NCBI GenBank assembly: GCA_965204215.1
Contig: CBDBDZ010000013.1
Location: 372,001-436,000 of the forward strand
Length of the DNA: 64,000 bases
Reading direction: 5' to 3'
DNA from: CBDBDZ01 sp965204215
GTDB lineage: Bacteria > Pseudomonadota > Gammaproteobacteria > Pseudomonadales > GM7GCV1
The translations under genes and the position numbers were made by a program. Each line of letters opens with the position of its first letter. The first letter of the stretch is position 1. Below the pieces are notes generated by a model. The model did not search any database. It worked only from the letters and a program-made list of their open reading frames with translations, and had not been told where the DNA came from. This document shows, piece after piece, positions 17,050-27,600 of this stretch.

Positions 17050-17726
17050 TAGCTACTTTTTTTAAAGTCGAGTAATAGATAGCAAACTATAATACTAGGT
17101 ATCCAAAAATATTTATCTCCTACAATTAATATCATTGCAATTGATGATATGAATGCTAGTGTCAAATTAATGTACTGTTGAGATGCTTTATTAAATTCAA
17201 TAATATTTAAAATACTTAGTAAAATTAAAATTGCATTTATCGGAAATGTTAAACCTGATATTAATTGGTTCACCTCATTAGGTAAGTGCTTTGCTAACAA
17301 TACTCCAATAGCTGTTGATAATGACCAAAATAGAACTATTGTTAAACGTATAATTATCTTGCTTTTTATATCATCAGTATTTGATTCAACAGCATAAGAT
17401 TCATCTGCTAACCAATGTCCAAGGCAAGCTCTATTAAATTTATTAGTATTCAAGTGGTTAGTTCCTGATAAACTCATAGGGATATATCTTAAGTTAATAC
17501 TCAATATTATTATAAATACAGTAATATAACCTACACTTTCGATATCTTGATTAACAAAACCTAGAAAAGTAAATTGCCCACTCCCTGTAAAACCAATTAT
17601 GCTCATTAGAAATACTTCAATGAAGCTCCAATCTTCTTGTGCTGCTAATATGCCAAATAAAATCCCAATAGGTGCTAAAGCTATACCTACTGGTATAACT
17701 TTTACGTAAATTTGTTTATAGCTCAT
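17049..17726 (-). CDS. AzlC-family amino-acid exporter subunit
   Basis: A 225-residue membrane protein of the AzlC family. It has the usual N-terminus with IGILFGILAAQEDWSFIEVFLMS and the GFTGSGQFTFLGF motif (about residues 45-60), then several further hydrophobic helices. AzlCD pairs export branched-chain amino acids or analogues. The gene starts 12 bp after the M29-like fragment and overlaps azlD, forming an operon. Beside an ArgJ-like enzyme, export of an amino-acid-derived product is plausible. Confidence 0.85.
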   Translation of the reverse strand: MSYKQIYVKVIPVGIALAPIGILFGILAAQEDWSFIEVFLMSIIGFTGSGQFTFLGFVNQDIESVGYITVFIIILSINLRYIPMSLSGTNHLNTNKFNRACLGHWLADESYAVESNTDDIKSKIIIRLTIVLFWSLSTAIGVLLAKHLPNEVNQLISGLTFPINAILILLSILNIIEFNKASQQYINLTLAFISSIAMILIVGDKYFWIPSIIVCYLLLDFKKSS

Positions 17727-17738
17727 TGCTATTTTTAA

Positions 17739-17997
17739 TCAATTTTCGATGCAAGGGCAATTTAGAGAATTATTCCTTATGGGGCGCATTTTCCTATTAT
17801 TTACTCCAATTAGTACTTGGTCATTATCTGTTAGCACATTCATGTTAGGGCAAATTATATCTAAATGGTACTGAGTGTAAGGTGTCAAGCCTAAGCCAAA
17901 ATGAATGCATCCATTTTTACCTCCATAAGCCTCATTCATTGCATGATTACCATCGCGAATATTAATACCACTGTTTATTGTACTGGTCAAGTCTAAT
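17739..17997 (-). pseudogene. M29/leucyl-aminopeptidase-like protein, C-terminal fragment
   Basis: About 85 residues remain, with GGKNGCIHFGLGLTPYTQYH and HLDIICPNMNVLTDND. The second segment resembles the metal-binding HLD region of M29 aminopeptidase-like hydrolases. The gene is cut at its 5' side by the IS3 element at 17998, so most of the protein is missing. It heads what was once an operon with azlC, azlD and the argJ-like gene. Confidence 0.55.
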
Positions 17998-18817
17998 TGG
18001 ACACTTTGATGAAGGAATTTTCAAACGCCACAGGACAATTATAATATAAAGTAGGATGTAATCGTTTGTGGTTGTAATAACGGATGTATAAGTTAATATC
18101 ATTCGCCATTATTAGTCGAGTAGCATATTGATTACCATATAGCCACTCAGATTTTAAGCTGCCAAAAAAACGCTCAACGACAGCATTGTCGTAACAATTA
18201 CCTTTACCACTCATAGAAGGTATTATTGAATGATTTTTTAATAGTTTTTGATAAGCCTTACAGGCGTATTGGCTACCTCGGTCACTATGGAATATTAGTC
18301 CGTTGTTTGGTTGGCGTAAGTTAATAGCCATTATCATCGCTCGAATGACTAAGGCTTGATTCATTCATTTATCAGCAGCCCAACCAATGACTTTACGGGA
18401 ATATAAATCAATAACAACAGCAAGATAAAGCCAGCCTTCTTGTGTTCGACAATAAGTAATATCACCTGCCCAAATTTGATTGGGCTGTTTAGGGTTAAAT
18501 TGTTGATCAACCAGATTGTTAGCATAGCCATGATTATGACCACTGTCAGTTGTCACCTTATAAGCTTGTCGTTGTTTTGAGACAAGATTGAGTGTTTTCA
18601 TCAATCGTTTAGCTTTATCACGACCCACTTTGAAGCCTTCTTCACGTAGCGCTTTAGAGAGCCCTCTAGACCCTAAGCTTTCTCGAGAATCAGCATGCAA
18701 CGCCTTACAACGACGATGTAAATGTAATGTCTCAGCACTAATAATTTTGCTAGGGCTTCTACGCCAAGCATAATAACTACTGCTGCTAACAGCCATTACA
18801 TGACAAAGTGTTGTCAC
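17993..18817 (-). pseudogene. IS3-family transposase OrfB with in-frame stop
   Basis: The frame encodes a complete OrfB integrase core: GDITYCRTQEGWLYLAVVID (first Asp region), FHSDRGSQYA (second Asp) and NCYDNAVVERFFGSLKSE (Glu). It is broken by a TGA at 18365-18367, between AADK and MNQALV in the middle of the domain. Both halves are otherwise intact, so a single nonsense mutation (for example from CGA) has inactivated this copy unless the stop is read through. Confidence 0.85.
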
Positions 18818-19197
18818 AGGATAATGCTCCGACTCTCGAATAATGAAATCATATTTTATTTCATTTCGCTCGCAAAGAAGGCACTTGCCTTTTTTAATAT
18901 TTCTTTTTCCATTTTTAGCTTTTTAATATCACGACGCAGTTGGTTAAGTTCAGCACGTTCTTCACTCGATAGTCTAAGCCCTGATTTCTTATCAGCTTGT
19001 TCTTGTTTCCAACGATACAGCAAATTAGTACGAACACCAAGGCTATTAGCTGCTTCACTAACACTGTAGTTTTGATCGGTAATAAGCGCAATGGCTTCTT
19101 CTTTAAATTCGTCACTATATTGCTTCGGTTTTTGTTTGGTTGTCATTTAACATCTCTGAGATAAAAGTTAGTATTTTACCCTTCATCGAAGTGTCCG
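17998..19197 (-). mobile_element. IS3-family insertion sequence (first copy)
   Basis: A roughly 1.2-kb element with imperfect terminal repeats: GGACACTTTGATGAAGG at the left and the complement of GGACACTTCGATGAAGG at the right. It carries orfA and orfB on the minus strand. A clear target duplication is not visible, so the exact ends are uncertain by a few bases. It truncates the M29-like gene. The IS1111 array begins 12 bp after it. Confidence 0.8.
18856..19146 (-). CDS. IS3-family transposase OrfA
   Basis: A 96-residue helix-turn-helix protein (KQYSDEFKEEAIALI, SVSEAANSLGVRTNLLYRWK) followed by a leucine-zipper-like coiled coil ending LKMEKEILKKASAFFA, the standard OrfA layout. In IS3 elements OrfA is joined to OrfB by programmed -1 frameshifting to give the active transposase. 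The zipper region is where that would happen. Confidence 0.88.
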   Translation of the reverse strand: MTTKQKPKQYSDEFKEEAIALITDQNYSVSEAANSLGVRTNLLYRWKQEQADKKSGLRLSSEERAELNQLRRDIKKLKMEKEILKKASAFFASEMK

Positions 19198-19657
19198 TTT
19201 TAACTATACCATATATGGACGCCTCCTAAATTACAAGCACTAAAAATCCATTAGCAGCAAAAATGTTAGCTATTGATATGGACTCATCAATATAGACCAT
19301 AAAGGCAGGATGCCTGCACTGTGTCTGGAACACAGTGAATATAGGAAATATATTGGTATGGACAGGTAGAAGGCAACGCCTTCCTTTTATTTAGCTTATA
19401 AATTCATTCCAAGAAGAGATGTTATTTTATAATGTATCTTAACGTTACTAATGGTGAAGAGTCACGATTGCAACCATATATTCGGGCTGTTGATGGTATC
19501 GATTACCTGCCCCTGATGAGATCCGCCCCTTATCATCCTCAATCAGTACATCGAATATAAAATCCTTGGTATACAACAGGTTTTTGATAAGGAAGGGAAT
19601 CGTTTACTTTCATCATATTATGCAATCGTTAAGATGAGATAATTATTGGTTATAGAC

Positions 19658-20182
19658 TTAGTTACTATACATCAATGGTGATGGTGGATAATTGAATGCT
19701 TTTTTGGTTGTTAATACCGCCCAAATAATACGAGTAAGTTTATTAGCAAGGGCTACCATTGTTTTCGGTTTCCCAATTCGTTTTTCAAGGCTGCACACCC
19801 ATTGGTTTAACGCATCATCTTTACCCGAAGACCACCGCATTACTGTTCGTGAACCATGAATTAATAAGGTTCTTAACATTCGGTTACCTCGTTTGCTTAT
19901 ACCCGTTTGTGATGAATGATTGCCACTAGCAAAAGTTCTTGGTGTCAACCCAAGATATGCAGAAAGTTCTCGCCCATTTTTAAATGAATGAACATCAATA
20001 CTAGCAATAAAGTTAGCTGCAATAATCGGTCCAATCCCAGGGATAGTTTGAATGAGTTTATAGTTAGGCTGTGTTGATGCATGCTGCTTCAACTCTTGTT
20101 CTAAGGATTCAATTGATTCATTCAGTTGCTTAATATCATTCCAATAATGCTGTATTAAATTCCTCGCTGTGTGGGTTAATCC
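19658..20182 (-). pseudogene. IS1111 transposase fragment, unit 1
   Basis: Residues 172-345 of the transposase encoded at 23546-24583, lacking the N-terminal DEDD catalytic half. The only in-frame start is a TTG that would give 144 residues of the C-terminal Tnp_20 domain (ISKRGNRMLRTLLIHGS). It cannot act alone as a recombinase. Confidence 0.9.
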
Positions 20183-20629
20183 ATATATGGACGCCTCCTA
20201 AATTACAAGCACTAAAAATCCATTAGCAGCAAAAATGTTAGCTATTGATATGGACTCATCAATATAGACCATAAAGGCAGGATGCCTGCACTGTGTCTGG
20301 AACACAGTGAATATAGGAAATATATTGGTATGGACAGGTAGAAGGCAACGCCTTCCTTTTATTTAGCTTATAAATTCATTCCAAGAAGAGATGTTATTTT
20401 ATAATGTATCTTAACGTTACTAATGGTGAAGAGTCACGATTGCAACCATATATTCGGGCTGTTGATGGTATCGATTACCTGCCCCTGATGAGATCCGCCC
20501 CTTATCATCCTCAATCAGTACATCGAATATAAAATCCTTGGTATACAACAGGTTTTTGATAAGGAAGGGAATCGTTTACTTTCATCATATTATGCAATCG
20601 TTAAGATGAGATAATTATTGGTTATAGAC

Positions 20630-21154
20630 TTAGTTACTATACATCAATGGTGATGGTGGATAATTGAATGCTTTTTTGGTTGTTAATACCGCCCAAATAA
20701 TACGAGTAAGTTTATTAGCAAGGGCTACCATTGTTTTCGGTTTCCCAATTCGTTTTTCAAGGCTGCACACCCATTGGTTTAACGCATCATCTTTACCCGA
20801 AGACCACCGCATTACTGTTCGTGAACCATGAATTAATAAGGTTCTTAACATTCGGTTACCTCGTTTGCTTATACCCGTTTGTGATGAATGATTGCCACTA
20901 GCAAAAGTTCTTGGTGTCAACCCAAGATATGCAGAAAGTTCTCGCCCATTTTTAAATGAATGAACATCAATACTAGCAATAAAGTTAGCTGCAATAATCG
21001 GTCCAATCCCAGGGATAGTTTGAATGAGTTTATAGTTAGGCTGTGTTGATGCATGCTGCTTCAACTCTTGTTCTAAGGATTCAATTGATTCATTCAGTTG
21101 CTTAATATCATTCCAATAATGCTGTATTAAATTCCTCGCTGTGTGGGTTAATCC
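20630..21154 (-). pseudogene. IS1111 transposase fragment, unit 2
   Basis: Same fragment as unit 1, 972 bp further on. The translated C-terminal domain is identical to that of the intact copy, so the duplication is recent. Confidence 0.9.
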
Positions 21155-21601
21155 ATATATGGACGCCTCCTAAATTACAAGCACTAAAAATCCATTAGCA
21201 GCAAAAATGTTAGCTATTGATATGGACTCATCAATATAGACCATAAAGGCAGGATGCCTGCACTGTGTCTGGAACACAGTGAATATAGGAAATATATTGG
21301 TATGGACAGGTAGAAGGCAACGCCTTCCTTTTATTTAGCTTATAAATTCATTCCAAGAAGAGATGTTATTTTATAATGTATCTTAACGTTACTAATGGTG
21401 AAGAGTCACGATTGCAACCATATATTCGGGCTGTTGATGGTATCGATTACCTGCCCCTGATGAGATCCGCCCCTTATCATCCTCAATCAGTACATCGAAT
21501 ATAAAATCCTTGGTATACAACAGGTTTTTGATAAGGAAGGGAATCGTTTACTTTCATCATATTATGCAATCGTTAAGATGAGATAATTATTGGTTATAGA
21601 C

Positions 21602-22126
21602 TTAGTTACTATACATCAATGGTGATGGTGGATAATTGAATGCTTTTTTGGTTGTTAATACCGCCCAAATAATACGAGTAAGTTTATTAGCAAGGGCTAC
21701 CATTGTTTTCGGTTTCCCAATTCGTTTTTCAAGGCTGCACACCCATTGGTTTAACGCATCATCTTTACCCGAAGACCACCGCATTACTGTTCGTGAACCA
21801 TGAATTAATAAGGTTCTTAACATTCGGTTACCTCGTTTGCTTATACCCGTTTGTGATGAATGATTGCCACTAGCAAAAGTTCTTGGTGTCAACCCAAGAT
21901 ATGCAGAAAGTTCTCGCCCATTTTTAAATGAATGAACATCAATACTAGCAATAAAGTTAGCTGCAATAATCGGTCCAATCCCAGGGATAGTTTGAATGAG
22001 TTTATAGTTAGGCTGTGTTGATGCATGCTGCTTCAACTCTTGTTCTAAGGATTCAATTGATTCATTCAGTTGCTTAATATCATTCCAATAATGCTGTATT
22101 AAATTCCTCGCTGTGTGGGTTAATCC
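21602..22126 (-). pseudogene. IS1111 transposase fragment, unit 3
   Basis: Third copy of the 174-codon fragment, identical in translation to units 1, 2 and 4. Confidence 0.9.
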
Positions 22127-22573
22127 ATATATGGACGCCTCCTAAATTACAAGCACTAAAAATCCATTAGCAGCAAAAATGTTAGCTATTGATATGGACT
22201 CATCAATATAGACCATAAAGGCAGGATGCCTGCACTGTGTCTGGAACACAGTGAATATAGGAAATATATTGGTATGGACAGGTAGAAGGCAACGCCTTCC
22301 TTTTATTTAGCTTATAAATTCATTCCAAGAAGAGATGTTATTTTATAATGTATCTTAACGTTACTAATGGTGAAGAGTCACGATTGCAACCATATATTCG
22401 GGCTGTTGATGGTATCGATTACCTGCCCCTGATGAGATCCGCCCCTTATCATCCTCAATCAGTACATCGAATATAAAATCCTTGGTATACAACAGGTTTT
22501 TGATAAGGAAGGGAATCGTTTACTTTCATCATATTATGCAATCGTTAAGATGAGATAATTATTGGTTATAGAC

Positions 22574-23098
22574 TTAGTTACTATACATCAATGGTGATGG
22601 TGGATAATTGAATGCTTTTTTGGTTGTTAATACCGCCCAAATAATACGAGTAAGTTTATTAGCAAGGGCTACCATTGTTTTCGGTTTCCCAATTCGTTTT
22701 TCAAGGCTGCACACCCATTGGTTTAACGCATCATCTTTACCCGAAGACCACCGCATTACTGTTCGTGAACCATGAATTAATAAGGTTCTTAACATTCGGT
22801 TACCTCGTTTGCTTATACCCGTTTGTGATGAATGATTGCCACTAGCAAAAGTTCTTGGTGTCAACCCAAGATATGCAGAAAGTTCTCGCCCATTTTTAAA
22901 TGAATGAACATCAATACTAGCAATAAAGTTAGCTGCAATAATCGGTCCAATCCCAGGGATAGTTTGAATGAGTTTATAGTTAGGCTGTGTTGATGCATGC
23001 TGCTTCAACTCTTGTTCTAAGGATTCAATTGATTCATTCAGTTGCTTAATATCATTCCAATAATGCTGTATTAAATTCCTCGCTGTGTGGGTTAATCC
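22574..23098 (-). pseudogene. IS1111 transposase fragment, unit 4
   Basis: Fourth copy of the fragment. It abuts the left end of the complete element at 23099. Confidence 0.9.
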
Positions 23099-23545
23099 AT
23101 ATATGGACGCCTCCTAAATTACAAGCACTAAAAATCCATTAGCAGCAAAAATGTTAGCTATTGATATGGACTCATCAATATAGACCATAAAGGCAGGATG
23201 CCTGCACTGTGTCTGGAACACAGTGAATATAGGAAATATATTGGTATGGACAGGTAGAAGGCAACGCCTTCCTTTTATTTAGCTTATAAATTCATTCCAA
23301 GAAGAGATGTTATTTTATAATGTATCTTAACGTTACTAATGGTGAAGAGTCACGATTGCAACCATATATTCGGGCTGTTGATGGTATCGATTACCTGCCC
23401 CTGATGAGATCCGCCCCTTATCATCCTCAATCAGTACATCGAATATAAAATCCTTGGTATACAACAGGTTTTTGATAAGGAAGGGAATCGTTTACTTTCA
23501 TCATATTATGCAATCGTTAAGATGAGATAATTATTGGTTATAGAC
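23099..23545 (-). ncRNA. Candidate bridge-RNA region of the IS1111 element
   Basis: The 447-bp noncoding stretch downstream of the transposase has several strong hairpins: CACTGTGT-CTGGA-ACACAGTG near 23205-23225, GGCAGGATGCC next to it, and AAGGCAACGCCTT followed by a T-run near 23268. By analogy with IS110-family biology, this end should encode the structured RNA that pairs with donor and target DNA. The same sequence occurs in all four truncated units. Loop assignments cannot be made by eye. Confidence 0.4.
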
Positions 23546-24583
23546 TTAGTTACTATACATCAATGGTGATGGTGGATAATTGAATGCTTTTTTGGTTGTT
23601 AATACCGCCCAAATAATACGAGTAAGTTTATTAGCAAGGGCTACCATTGTTTTCGGTTTCCCAATTCGTTTTTCAAGGCTGCACACCCATTGGTTTAACG
23701 CATCATCTTTACCCGAAGACCACCGCATTACTGTTCGTGAACCATGAATTAATAAGGTTCTTAACATTCGGTTACCTCGTTTGCTTATACCCGTTTGTGA
23801 TGAATGATTGCCACTAGCAAAAGTTCTTGGTGTCAACCCAAGATATGCAGAAAGTTCTCGCCCATTTTTAAATGAATGAACATCAATACTAGCAATAAAG
23901 TTAGCTGCAATAATCGGTCCAATCCCAGGGATAGTTTGAATGAGTTTATAGTTAGGCTGTGTTGATGCATGCTGCTTCAACTCTTGTTCTAAGGATTCAA
24001 TTGATTCATTCAGTTGCTTAATATCATTCCAATAATGCTGTATTAAATTCCTCGCTGTGTGGGTTAATCCATTAGCAGCATCTTCTAGTAATAGCGGTAA
24101 CGCATTGAATAAAGCTATTTTTGTGGGTGCAATGATAATCCCATATTCACTCAAAAAGCCTCGTAGTTGATTGATATGTGCGGTTCGATATCTGACCTTT
24201 AGCTCTCTTGCGTTAATGAGTATCTGTAAATCTTGTTGATACAGTTTTTTAACTGATACAGGTCGTAAATTAGGTCGATAACTCGCTTCCATAATAGCTA
24301 TCGCATCATTATGGTCAGTTTTGTTCCCGCGAACAAAAGGCTTAACATGTTGCGGTGGAATCAACATTACTTGATGCCCCATCGTTTCAAATTCTCGTCC
24401 CCAATAGTGAGAACTATAACATGCTTCCATAACAACAAGACAGGGTTCAAATTTATTAATGTAGTCATGTAATTGATTACGTTTCAATTTATTATTCGAT
24501 TTTATTTGATGAGGATAATTAGATACGCAAACTTGAAAGATGGTTTTTGCAAGGTCGATACTGATGCGAGTACAATGGCTCAT
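23546..24583 (-). CDS. IS110/IS1111-family transposase (intact)
   Basis: A 345-residue DEDD recombinase. The N-terminal RuvC-like half has ISIDLAKTIFQV (first Asp, residue 10), VVMEACYSSHYWGRE (Glu53) and KTDHNDAIAIMEA (Asp pair at 90-93). The C-terminal Tnp_20 half has TIPGIGPIIAANFIASI and FASGNHSSQTGISKRGNRMLR, including the serine-rich segment that in IS110 enzymes holds the catalytic Ser. All expected parts are present. It is likely the source of the four truncated copies beside it. Confidence 0.95.
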   Translation of the reverse strand: MSHCTRISIDLAKTIFQVCVSNYPHQIKSNNKLKRNQLHDYINKFEPCLVVMEACYSSHYWGREFETMGHQVMLIPPQHVKPFVRGNKTDHNDAIAIMEASYRPNLRPVSVKKLYQQDLQILINARELKVRYRTAHINQLRGFLSEYGIIIAPTKIALFNALPLLLEDAANGLTHTARNLIQHYWNDIKQLNESIESLEQELKQHASTQPNYKLIQTIPGIGPIIAANFIASIDVHSFKNGRELSAYLGLTPRTFASGNHSSQTGISKRGNRMLRTLLIHGSRTVMRWSSGKDDALNQWVCSLEKRIGKPKTMVALANKLTRIIWAVLTTKKAFNYPPSPLMYSN

Positions 24584-24680
24584 GATGGATGTCTCCGAAG
24601 TTTAAAATGTGTTTTATAGCACAGATTCGGGTACCTAGATACCGCTCTGGCTCACGCCAATTAGGAGGCGTCCATCACAT

Positions 24681-27600
24681 CAGTACAATTTGCGAACTTA
24701 TTTTTAGGTGGACCTACATAGAAGGGTTCTTACTCCAACCGCTTAGATTTCTGATTTTTTAGTGCTTGTGCATTTGGGGGCGAGATAACGGGCTTACTTG
24801 TTTTTGCCATCAGTAGCTGTCATGGAAACAGGGGTACAAATTTTACCCCACTTGCTGCTAAGTTCAGCATAGCGGGTATATTCTTTTTATGTGCTACTTA
24901 AGACGTTAATCAGTACAATTTGCGAACTTATTTTTAGGTGGACCTACATAGAAGGGTTCTTACTCCAACCGCTTAGATTTCTGATTTTTTAGTGCTTGTG
25001 CATTTGGGGGCGAGATAACGGGCTTACTTGTTTTTGCCATCAGTAGCTGTCATGGAAACAGGGGTACAAATTTTACCCCACTTGCTGCTAAGTTCAGCAT
25101 AGCGGGTATATTCTTTTTATGTGCTACTTAAGACGTTAATCAGTACAATTTGCGAACTTATTTTTAGGTGGACCTACATAGAAGGGTTCTTACTCCAACC
25201 GCTTAGATTTCTGATTTTTTAGTGCTTGTGCATTTGGGGGCGAGATAACGGGCTTACTTGTTTTTGCCATCAGTAGCTGTCATGGAAACAGGGGTACAAA
25301 TTTTACCCCACTTGCTGCTAAGTTCAGCATAGCGGGTATATTCTTTTTATGTGCTACTTAAGACGTTAATCAGTACAATTTGCGAACTTATTTTTAGGTG
25401 GACCTACATAGAAGGGTTCTTACTCCAACCGCTTAGATTTCTGATTTTTTAGTGCTTGTGCATTTGGGGGCGAGATAACGGGCTTACTTGTTTTTGCCAT
25501 CAGTAGCTGTCATGGAAACAGGGGTACAAATTTTACCCCACTTGCTGCTAAGTTCAGCATAGCGGGTATATTCTTTTTATGTGCTACTTAAGACGTTAAT
25601 CAGTACAATTTGCGAACTTATTTTTAGGTGGACCTACATAGAAGGGTTCTTACTCCAACCGCTTAGATTTCTGATTTTTTAGTGCTTGTGCATTTGGGGG
25701 CGAGATAACGGGCTTACTTGTTTTTGCCATCAGTAGCTGTCATGGAAACAGGGGTACAAATTTTACCCCACTTGCTGCTAAGTTCAGCATAGCGGGTATA
25801 TTCTTTTTATGTGCTACTTAAGACGTTAATCAGTACAATTTGCGAACTTATTTTTAGGTGGACCTACATAGAAGGGTTCTTACTCCAACCGCTTAGATTT
25901 CTGATTTTTTAGTGCTTGTGCATTTGGGGGCGAGATAACGGGCTTACTTGTTTTTGCCATCAGTAGCTGTCATGGAAACAGGGGTACAAATTTTACCCCA
26001 CTTGCTGCTAAGTTCAGCATAGCGGGTATATTCTTTTTATGTGCTACTTAAGACGTTAATCAGTACAATTTGCGAACTTATTTTTAGGTGGACCTACATA
26101 GAAGGGTTCTTACTCCAACCGCTTAGATTTCTGATTTTTTAGTGCTTGTGCATTTGGGGGCGAGATAACGGGCTTACTTGTTTTTGCCATCAGTAGCTGT
26201 CATGGAAACAGGGGTACAAATTTTACCCCACTTGCTGCTAAGTTCAGCATAGCGGGTATATTCTTTTTATGTGCTACTTAAGACGTTAATCAGTACAATT
26301 TGCGAACTTATTTTTAGGTGGACCTACATAGAAGGGTTCTTACTCCAACCGCTTAGATTTCTGATTTTTTAGTGCTTGTGCATTTGGGGGCGAGATAACG
26401 GGCTTACTTGTTTTTGCCATCAGTAGCTGTCATGGAAACAGGGGTACAAATTTTACCCCACTTGCTGCTAAGTTCAGCATAGCGGGTATATTCTTTTTAT
26501 GTGCTACTTAAGACGTTAATCAGTACAATTTGCGAACTTATTTTTAGGTGGACCTACATAGAAGGGTTCTTACTCCAACCGCTTAGATTTCTGATTTTTT
26601 AGTGCTTGTGCATTTGGGGGCGAGATAACGGGCTTACTTGTTTTTGCCATCAGTAGCTGTCATGGAAACAGGGGTACAAATTTTACCCCACTTGCTGCTA
26701 AGTTCAGCATAGCGGGTATATTCTTTTTATGTGCTACTTAAGACGTTAATCAGTACAATTTGCGAACTTATTTTTAGGTGGACCTACATAGAAGGGTTCT
26801 TACTCCAACCGCTTAGATTTCTGATTTTTTAGTGCTTGTGCATTTGGGGGCGAGATAACGGGCTTACTTGTTTTTGCCATCAGTAGCTGTCATGGAAACA
26901 GGGGTACAAATTTTACCCCACTTGCTGCTAAGTTCAGCATAGCGGGTATATTCTTTTTATGTGCTACTTAAGACGTTAATCAGTACAATTTGCGAACTTA
27001 TTTTTAGGTGGACCTACATAGAAGGGTTCTTACTCCAACCGCTTAGATTTCTGATTTTTTAGTGCTTGTGCATTTGGGGGCGAGATAACGGGCTTACTTG
27101 TTTTTGCCATCAGTAGCTGTCATGGAAACAGGGGTACAAATTTTACCCCACTTGCTGCTAAGTTCAGCATAGCGGGTATATTCTTTTTATGTGCTACTTA
27201 AGACGTTAATCAGTACAATTTGCGAACTTATTTTTAGGTGGACCTACATAGAAGGGTTCTTACTCCAACCGCTTAGATTTCTGATTTTTTAGTGCTTGTG
27301 CATTTGGGGGCGAGATAACGGGCTTACTTGTTTTTGCCATCAGTAGCTGTCATGGAAACAGGGGTACAAATTTTACCCCACTTGCTGCTAAGTTCAGCAT
27401 AGCGGGTATATTCTTTTTATGTGCTACTTAAGACGTTAATCAGTACAATTTGCGAACTTATTTTTAGGTGGACCTACATAGAAGGGTTCTTACTCCAACC
27501 GCTTAGATTTCTGATTTTTTAGTGCTTGTGCATTTGGGGGCGAGATAACGGGCTTACTTGTTTTTGCCATCAGTAGCTGTCATGGAAACAGGGGTACAAA

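Larger units (their letters stand above)
19209..24068. repeat. Tandem array, five units of 972 bp, derived from an IS110/IS1111 element
   Basis: The sequence CCATATATGGACGCCTCC recurs at 19209, 20181, 21153 and 22125, with the last at 23097, at exactly 972-bp spacing. Each unit holds the element's left end, about 447 bp of noncoding sequence, and the 3' 174 codons of its transposase. The first four units end inside the transposase gene and join the next left end. The fifth continues into an intact element. The tetranucleotide CCAT at the left IS boundary and at codons 170-172 of the transposase marks the duplication joint. No differences between units were noticed. Confidence 0.95.
23099..24679 (-). 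mobile_element. Complete IS110-family element, IS1111 group
   Basis: About 1.58 kb. Subterminal inverted repeats are ATGGACGCCTCCTAAATT at 23103 and AATTAGGAGGCGTCCAT ending at 24675. The transposase is on the minus strand with only about 95 bp upstream but about 447 bp downstream. A long noncoding 3' side is typical of the IS1111 group, where the bridge RNA lies downstream of the recombinase. The right end directly abuts the 230-bp repeat array. No target duplication is expected for this family and none is seen. Confidence 0.88.
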
